DNA from: Paguma larvata
Taxonomy: Eukaryota; Chordata; Mammalia; Carnivora; Viverridae
NCBI GenBank assembly: GCA_030068075.1
Contig: CM057841.1
Location: 5,589,565 to 5,653,564 of the forward strand
Length of the DNA stretch: 64,000 nt
Reading direction: 5' to 3'
In this document: piece after piece, positions 51,303 through 64,000 of the stretch
How positions within the stretch are numbered: the first letter of the stretch is position 1
Layout: the number at the start of each line of letters is the position of its first letter
The notes under the pieces: generated by a model
The model's database searches: none
Told to the model about the DNA's origin: nothing
The model's input: the letters and a program-made list of their open reading frames with translations, nothing else
Translations under genes and position numbers: made by a program

Positions 51303-53157
51303 CGAACCCACTACCTTCTAACATGCTATGGAACTAAGGAACATCGCTATGTCGTCACCCAGAAGTAAGTTCTACAAAGGCAAAATCCTTCTGGTGTTTT
51401 GTGCATCTCATGTACCTAGGAAAGTCCGTGACCCACACGAGATACACAAGAAGTGATTTCTTAGAGCGCTAAATGTCACTGTAACTTTCTCATCCATTTG
51501 TAAGGACTCACTCTACTTATCCTAATTTTACTGATTCACCAGCACCTTCCTTCAGGTTGAGTACCCCGGGAGCTCTCAAGAATGGAAAAGAATCCTATTT
51601 TGCAGACAAAATGTTTAAGGTGATTAGGAATCCAGCAAAGCCGTGTGCTCAGCTTCCTTCGTTTTTTGGATTTCAGTATACCCTGCTCACCTACGCTAGG
51701 CATTAGGCTTCTCCCTGTTCAAAGACAGAACTCACGTCTCGGCCACCCAGGTGCCCTGCACCCCAGTGTGCCCAGAACACACTATGTGGTCATGTGGATT
51801 AAGGATGGAGGTGTCAGGAGACCCCTGCCTGTTGTAGCGGCGAGTATATTGTAGGTCCTCGTACTGAATGTTAAAGGAAGACTCTATGACAAGACCTTGA
51901 AGTTGAGGAACGAACTATCAGATTTCCTTCATCTAGTGGAAAACACATCACTCCTGCTTTAGGACAAGGTGGGGTCAACATCCCAGGCATGCAAAGACCC
52001 CTTTGATGAAAACCAAGATACTTCCAAAGGGGTTTCTCCAACTCTCTCAAACCCAGCGTTCAGCCACAAGTACAGCCACAGCTACAATACGTCCCACCCT
52101 CCAGAGAGAGGACAGAGAACACTTAGTAAGAGGTCTCCTTCCCAAAGAACAGAAAACTATGCATGCTATCCTGAAAACAAAAACTAGACCTCTTAGTAAG
52201 TGTTCAAAAAGAAGTGCAGTTGTACTATGCACAGAAAACGTGTGTGCCCACTGTGAAACATGACCCGTGTGTGTAGCCTCATAAAGGCACAGAGGAAGCT
52301 CCAAGTGAGGAAATGATTTTATATTTTCCTGTACCTTTTTTAGCCTGTTAACATTATTGTGTATGCCTCGAAAACTAGTCTCGAAGGAAAGGACACAGGA
52401 TGAATTTCAATGACCACATCCGATGCCAGCACCAAGGGAGGGAGTCCAGGGTGGCAACCGCAAAGCCCACACAAACCCGACCCCCGCATGTACACACCCA
52501 GACTGTCCCGTTAAAGTAAAGCTCTCTATTGTGTAGCAGAACTTCACACAACCCTTTATAAGATCAGACAGTGAGGCTGCTCAGGTGTGTGTTTCCTGGG
52601 CTCATCACAAATCTGTGCCAGCAGCATGTTTTACGTCACTGGTTCTAGCTAGAATCCAAGCCCTAGACAACGGGAGGGGACGTGCGAGTGCCCAGTCTGG
52701 CAAACTACCAGGCAGAGTAGGGGATTAGGACCCACCTGAGAAGGCCACACCATACTCTTGGGAAAAGAAAGAAAACAAAGGAACAGAATGGAGTCAAGAA
52801 AAAGTGAGGGAGAGAGAATGTCAAAGATTTAAAAACCGAACGAACAGAAGCTTTCCTTATAAATCTCGAAGCTGTAAACGGTCATGAGGGGAGCATGCTT
52901 CAGTGTGACAGTATACGTGGACTCCTTCTCTGGGACAGTGTCGATGCAAGCGGCACGTGGTGTTATTTTCAGAATTCTAACTTCCTCTGAGTTCAAGTGT
53001 CCTGTGACTCCGCCTTCACATTTCTCACAGAGAAGGACATTCCTCATGGGTGGAGGTGATTGGAACAAAGGCCAGCAAACGTCTGGAGAGCTGCCCTCAC
53101 TGTCCCAACTTTCCAGACACAAGATGGCAGTGAACACACAGACAAACAAAGGGCTGG
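51303..53157. other. Intergenic DNA, nothing recognised
   Basis: Only short, overlapping ORFs. No finger, KRAB or other domain seen. Confidence 0.4.
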
Positions 53158-53338
53158 GGCAACAGGGTGGTCTGTGGTTTAAGCATCCAGCTCTTGATTT
53201 TGGCTCATGGTTCATGAGTTCAAGCCCCAAGCTGGGCTCTGGGCTGACAGAGTGGAGCCTGCTTGAGACTCTCTCTCTCCCTCTCTCTCTGTCCCTCCCT
53301 TGCCCTCTCTCGCAAAATAAATAAAAATAAACTTAAAA
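53158..53338 (+). mobile_element. CAN-SINE, degraded head
   Basis: Core AAGCATCCAGCTCTTGATTT, CT block and tail AAATAAATAAAAATAAAC are present; the head is altered. Confidence 0.85.
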
Positions 53339-53468
53339 AAGGAGGGGGGCTGAGACCCTTCCTCTCAAATATTCCCCCACCTGATGAAAAATTCTAATAG
53401 GTTTGGCACCGAAACGTTAGTTTGTAATGACATCTGTTTCTTTCATCTGAAGTCTATGTGTCCATCTC

Positions 53469-53474
53469 TTTATT
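53469..53474 (-). terminator. Polyadenylation signal of the ZNF550-like gene (candidate)
   Basis: AATAAA on the minus strand, about 585 nt beyond the stop codon, with no stronger signal nearer. It would give a short 3' UTR. Confidence 0.5.
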
Positions 53475-54057
53475 CTTCTTTTAAAAGTAATGCCGAGGTG
53501 GCTTTCTAAGTGTCAACCAAGGGGCAGATCTGTGGCAGGAGGTCCTTGTAAGCGCACAGTACCCACTGTCCTCTTCCGCATCGTCTCCCGGGCACGTAAG
53601 GCCCACGCAGTGTCCGATTCCGTGTGATTCTGGATCTAACAGTAAGTGCTGAGTGTCCCGGGTTTTTACACACCAGTGACAGTGATGTGTCTCCTGTTCG
53701 TTAGGAATTCTCGGGCGGCAGGGAAGATGCTGCTTCTGGCCAAAGGCTCCTCGGCATTGGTGTCCGGCATGTCCTTCCGCAGCGCGTCCCTGATAGAGGA
53801 GGGCCCGCGGGTGACCTGCTCCCTCACAGTTGTCTCTGCTCGAATCCGCTGGCGGTGGGGAGCCGCGCAGGGGCTGTTGGCTCGGCCACGTCCCCAGCTC
53901 CACGCGGCTCGGATGGGGCAGCTAACGTGTCTGAGGGGCCAACCCAACCCCTCCGCCGCTTTTCACGAGAAGGGGTTTCTTTCTTGCCCTCCCGTGCACC
54001 CCCTCGGGAAAGCAAGGGAAGGGGCAAGGGGACCCTCCACCTCCCCCACCCCCCCGC

Positions 54058-62711
<8,654 letters not shown>

Positions 62712-62942
62712 CGGACCGTGGGGACCGCAGGGCCGCCCGAGGGCGCCGTGGGGAGGTCCCAGCGGGCTCAGCCGACCCTTCCCGGGTCCCTCGCCGGCGT
62801 CACCTACTCAGTCCCGAAGAGATGCGGGGAGCTCACCACCTGCCGGCACCGTCCCGCCACATCGCAAGCCTACGCCCACCCGCGATGCCGGAAGTCCCTC
62901 CCCTGCCAACACGGGCCGGCAACGCCCCCTTCCTGTGGTACA

Positions 62943-62961
62943 GCCTTCTGGGTGTTGTAGT
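62943..62961 (-). promoter_or_regulatory. ZNF143/THAP11-type (SBS) motif
   Basis: ACTACAACACCCAGAAGGC on the minus strand, 16 of 19 positions of the motif as I recall it. The same kind of site occurs in the + strand gene's promoter. Confidence 0.65.
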
Positions 62962-63080
62962 TCTTGTCCTGCCTCGGGCTCCTCCCAGCAATGGTCGGCT
63001 CTTTCTAGGAGCCAAAGTGCCCAGAGGCCAGGCAGGACAAGGGCGTCGAGAAAGGGCTTGCGAAGAAGGGGGCGGGATGG

Positions 63081-63426
63081 GATGTTCCTAAAGGGGACGC
63101 ACCCAAATTTCCCGAATTGTGTTTTCTGCATCTTTTAATTTTAAAAGCTCCTAAAGGGGCAACTGGGCACACCGTATTGTAAATTCTTAAATCATGTTTT
63201 CCTGCTGCCTCAACATCCTACAAACAGACTGTCAGCACCCCACCCACGGGAGCAGGTACACCAGCGTGATGATAAGGGGGGCCCCTATCCAGGTTCCTTT
63301 TCTTGTCCTCCCCTGTGACATAGCAACATTCCAGTACATTAATAAATTCTCTTTTGTCGTTTGTCTGTGTACTCCCCACTGACTCACAATAATGAGACTT
63401 GCCCAGGTGTCTCTCTCTCTCTCTCC

Positions 63427-63459
<33 letters not shown>

Positions 63460-64000
63460 TTCTCCTCCTCACCTGCTTGGTTGAGCCAGTTCCCGCGCTC
63501 CATCTGGCCTCCCATCTAGCTCTCTGTATGGGGTGTGGTGCCTCCCTCTTCTAGGAGCTTTGAATGTTATATAGATCCTTTAATTTCAGATACCCTTGAG
63601 AGTATAATTTACACAGCTTTGTAGTGTTGCTTAAAGACTCCCATTCACGGTATGGGGGAGTAATACAAGATATCATAATGTTACAATGCTACTTATATAC
63701 AAAGTACCTTCCTCACATCTTGTAAATAATAAACATTATCTCATTGCTCTTCAAATGCACTCGGACTGAAGCTTTAGAGTCAACTTTGTGACTTTCAGTA
63801 CGTTGCCTCAGGGTCTAGAGAGAAAAGACTTCACACAGGGCCCTTACTGGGACGTTGGAGAGGAAAATGTGTGTCCCTGAAACGGGGGAATAGTGAAAAT
63901 TTTGTTTTCTCTACATTTTTAAATAAATTTGTGGAGTTTCTCCAAATTTTATGTGGAACATATGGAGGAGATTGAATTTACCTAAAATGAGAGAGGTTTG
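63081..64000. other. Intergenic DNA to the window end
   Basis: Apart from the CT repeat nothing was recognised; no gene begins here on the + strand. Confidence 0.4.
63409..63467. repeat. (CT)n microsatellite
   Basis: An almost pure CT run with a few interruptions (CCCTCTC, TTTC). Confidence 0.95.

Overview
This is a mammalian nuclear window, most likely from a cat-family carnivore. About 45 copies of a tRNA-Lys-derived CAN-SINE are spread over both strands (head GGGGCGCCTGGGTGGCTCAG, tail ending in CT-rich DNA plus AAATAAATAAACATTAAAA), which is the felid form rather than the dog form. Genes have introns and CpG-island promoters, and everything else is ordinary interspersed repeat DNA (L1, L2, MIR, DNA transposons, LTRs).

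The region is a KRAB zinc-finger (KZNF) cluster. Its gene content (ZNF549-like, ZNF550-like, a vomeronasal type-1 receptor pseudogene) matches the human 19q13.43 cluster as I remember it. From left to right: (1) 2.85-5.72 kb, a dead + strand KZNF most like ZNF549, with a frameshift in the KRAB box and stops and frameshifts in the fingers; (2) 18.4-24.95 kb, an apparently intact + strand KZNF with a CpG promoter and four exons, 9 good and 2 decayed fingers, whose family-typical start ATG reads ACG; (3) 30.2-31.0 kb, a complete non-autonomous Tigger-type DNA transposon; (4) 32.5-33.2 kb, a minus-strand V1R pseudogene; (5) 37.8-38.2 kb, a minus-strand processed pseudogene of casein kinase 2 alpha-prime; (6) 45.4-46.0 kb, a CpG promoter with no recognisable gene behind it; (7) 62.7 down to 54.06 kb, an intact minus-strand KZNF, ZNF550-like, four coding exons, 420 aa, 8 perfect fingers in a very GC-rich exon.

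The two intact genes encode the same kind of protein: nuclear, sequence-specific DNA-binding repressors whose KRAB box is expected to recruit TRIM28/KAP1 and heterochromatin, typically to silence transposable elements. Both promoters carry a ZNF143/THAP11-type motif.

The most unusual signals are in the 'junk'. Two 5' tRNA halves (Cys and Glu), each broken at the anticodon, sit between target-site duplications with no poly(A) tail; for the Glu half a paralogous empty site exists 40 kb away in the same window. A naked poly(T) tract lies between target-site duplications. A 170-bp L1 segment is present as a near-identical inverted copy 1.1 kb away with a short direct copy at its junction, as expected from a template switch. 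No CRISPR, operon or other prokaryotic feature is present. Family names rest on recognition by eye; no database search was possible.
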